From Flavobacterium chilense (lineage in GTDB: Bacteria; Bacteroidota; Bacteroidia; Flavobacteriales; Flavobacteriaceae): 64,000 nt of DNA. The notes below the pieces were generated by a model. The model was not told the DNA's origin. It searched no databases and saw only the letters and a program-made list of their open reading frames with translations. Every line of letters starts with the position of its first letter. The stretch's first letter is position 1. The stretch is taken from NCBI RefSeq assembly GCF_001602525.1, contig NZ_LSYT01000009.1, forward strand, positions 62,001-126,000, written 5' to 3'. A program made the position numbers and the translations under genes. Shown in pieces: positions 63,423 to 64,000 of the stretch.

Positions 63423-64000
63423 TTATCGTTTCAGACTAAAATGTCCTCTAAATTCTTTTCCGTTAAAGCGGGTAGCAGTAAACCAATAATCTGAAGCTGG
63501 TAGATCTTTTCCGGTGTAGGTTCCGTCCCAGGAAGTGTTATAGGTTAGTTCTTTTATGAATTTTCCGTAACGGTCAAATATTTTAATTACTGAATTTGGT
63601 GCTAAATAAACAAAATCTATAGTCCAGGTATCATTATAACCATCATTGTTAGGTGTAAAGAATTTAGGAAACGGAATCTCGTCTACAAAATTAATGCAAT
63701 CGCCAACTGTTGCTCCCAGTATACTTATGTCAACAGGAATTCTGTCACTTTCACAACTATTGATAGTTTGCGAAGCATAATAAGTAATTCCGTTTTCAAG
63801 AAGAGCCGATTCTGACAGAACAATAGCAGAAGAAGCACTTTCAAACCATTTTATATTTTGCCCCATAATATTGATGTTTTTTATGGAAGCATTTTTTTGA
63901 ATACAAAATACCTGTGGTGAATCAGCAATTGGAATTTGAGTATCCTGAATTTTTACTGTTATAGCAAGTCGCGGACTTTCGCAGCTGTTTATTGTTTGGG
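63423..64000 (-). CDS. Large T9SS-exported surface protein, C-terminal part (5' end beyond window)
   Basis: 192 residues are visible; the frame stays open to the window edge, so the apparent ATG at 63866 is internal. The C-terminal about 85 residues are a gliding-motility/T9SS type-B sorting domain: FPKFFTPNNDGYNDTWTID, IKIFDRYGKFIKEL, SWDGTYTGKDLPASDYWF and a short basic end. Upstream lie repeated Ig-like units; QTINSCES occurs twice about 80 residues apart. Such proteins are large adhesins or matrix proteins on the surface. Confidence 0.88.
   Translation of the reverse strand, partial: QTINSCESPRLAITVKIQDTQIPIADSPQVFCIQKNASIKNINIMGQNIKWFESASSAIVLSESALLENGITYYASQTINSCESDRIPVDISILGATVGDCINFVDEIPFPKFFTPNNDGYNDTWTIDFVYLAPNSVIKIFDRYGKFIKELTYNTSWDGTYTGKDLPASDYWFTATRFNGKEFRGHFSLKR

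Overview
The window is AT-rich chromosomal DNA of a member of the Bacteroidota, almost certainly a Flavobacterium or close relative. The evidence is a Bacteroidota-specific DUF4295 gene in an L28-L33-DUF4295-FtsY block, bacillithiol synthesis (BshC), a type-B T9SS/gliding-motility C-terminal domain, many small lipoproteins with a Cys lipobox, very few Shine-Dalgarno sites, and TAnnTTTG boxes of the Bacteroidota promoter type about 20-30 nt before several start codons. I see no phage, insertion sequence, CRISPR array, tRNA or rRNA.

Layout. 1-5 kb: 3' end of a MATE pump, small acidic protein, LTA-synthase-like sulfatase, lipoprotein, MeaB GTPase. 5-9.4 kb: Rrf2 regulator with its NAD(P)-binding oxidoreductase (a YwnA/YwnB-type pair sharing an 18-bp element), serine hydrolase, AEC transporter, 1-Cys peroxiredoxin. 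9.4-14.8 kb: KefB-type antiporter, PurB, fatty acid hydroxylase, sirtuin. 14.9-17.9 kb: APS kinase, Asp/Asn-hydroxylase-like dioxygenase and sulfotransferase in one run (the best candidate for an undescribed pathway), then a SpoU methyltransferase. 18-23.4 kb: YARHG lipoprotein and DUF2306 protein, then a putative copper unit (small Cys protein, MbnP-like protein, MbnH-like dihaem peroxidase, Cys-motif outer-membrane protein). 23.5-34.7 kb: SecA, DUF2795, cobalamin adenosyltransferase, LolD/MacB-type ATPase, lipoproteins, hydrolase, XRE-type regulator, O-methyltransferase, FKBP lipoprotein, ABC-F ATPase. 34.8-39.2 kb: DUF6326-DUF4386-AraC-hydrolase run. 39.3-47.9 kb: polysaccharide priming transferase, CpsB-type phosphatase, acyltransferase-like membrane protein, outer-membrane barrel, GT2, 2-oxoacid dehydrogenase E2. 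48-57.5 kb: exonuclease, FAH protein, HPt protein, CinA, L28/L33/DUF4295/FtsY, archaemetzincin-like lipoprotein, serine hydrolase, DciA-like protein, Ndk. 57.6-64 kb: a second acyltransferase-like protein, BshC, MHS-type MFS transporter, SdpR/SdpI pair, and the C-terminus of a large T9SS surface protein.

The intergenic spaces are unusually structured. They hold four copies of an about 80-nt element (TAGCCCCGAT ... variable hairpin ... AGCGGGA ... AGCTCCT), four tracts built of degenerate 8-bp units (nnnCTAAG or CTTTGnnn), a 27-bp perfect inverted repeat, and many strong hairpins at gene ends. Two probable autoregulatory operators (Rrf2 and SdpR) can be read directly.

All functional calls are by motif and family recognition from the sequence alone; no database search was run.
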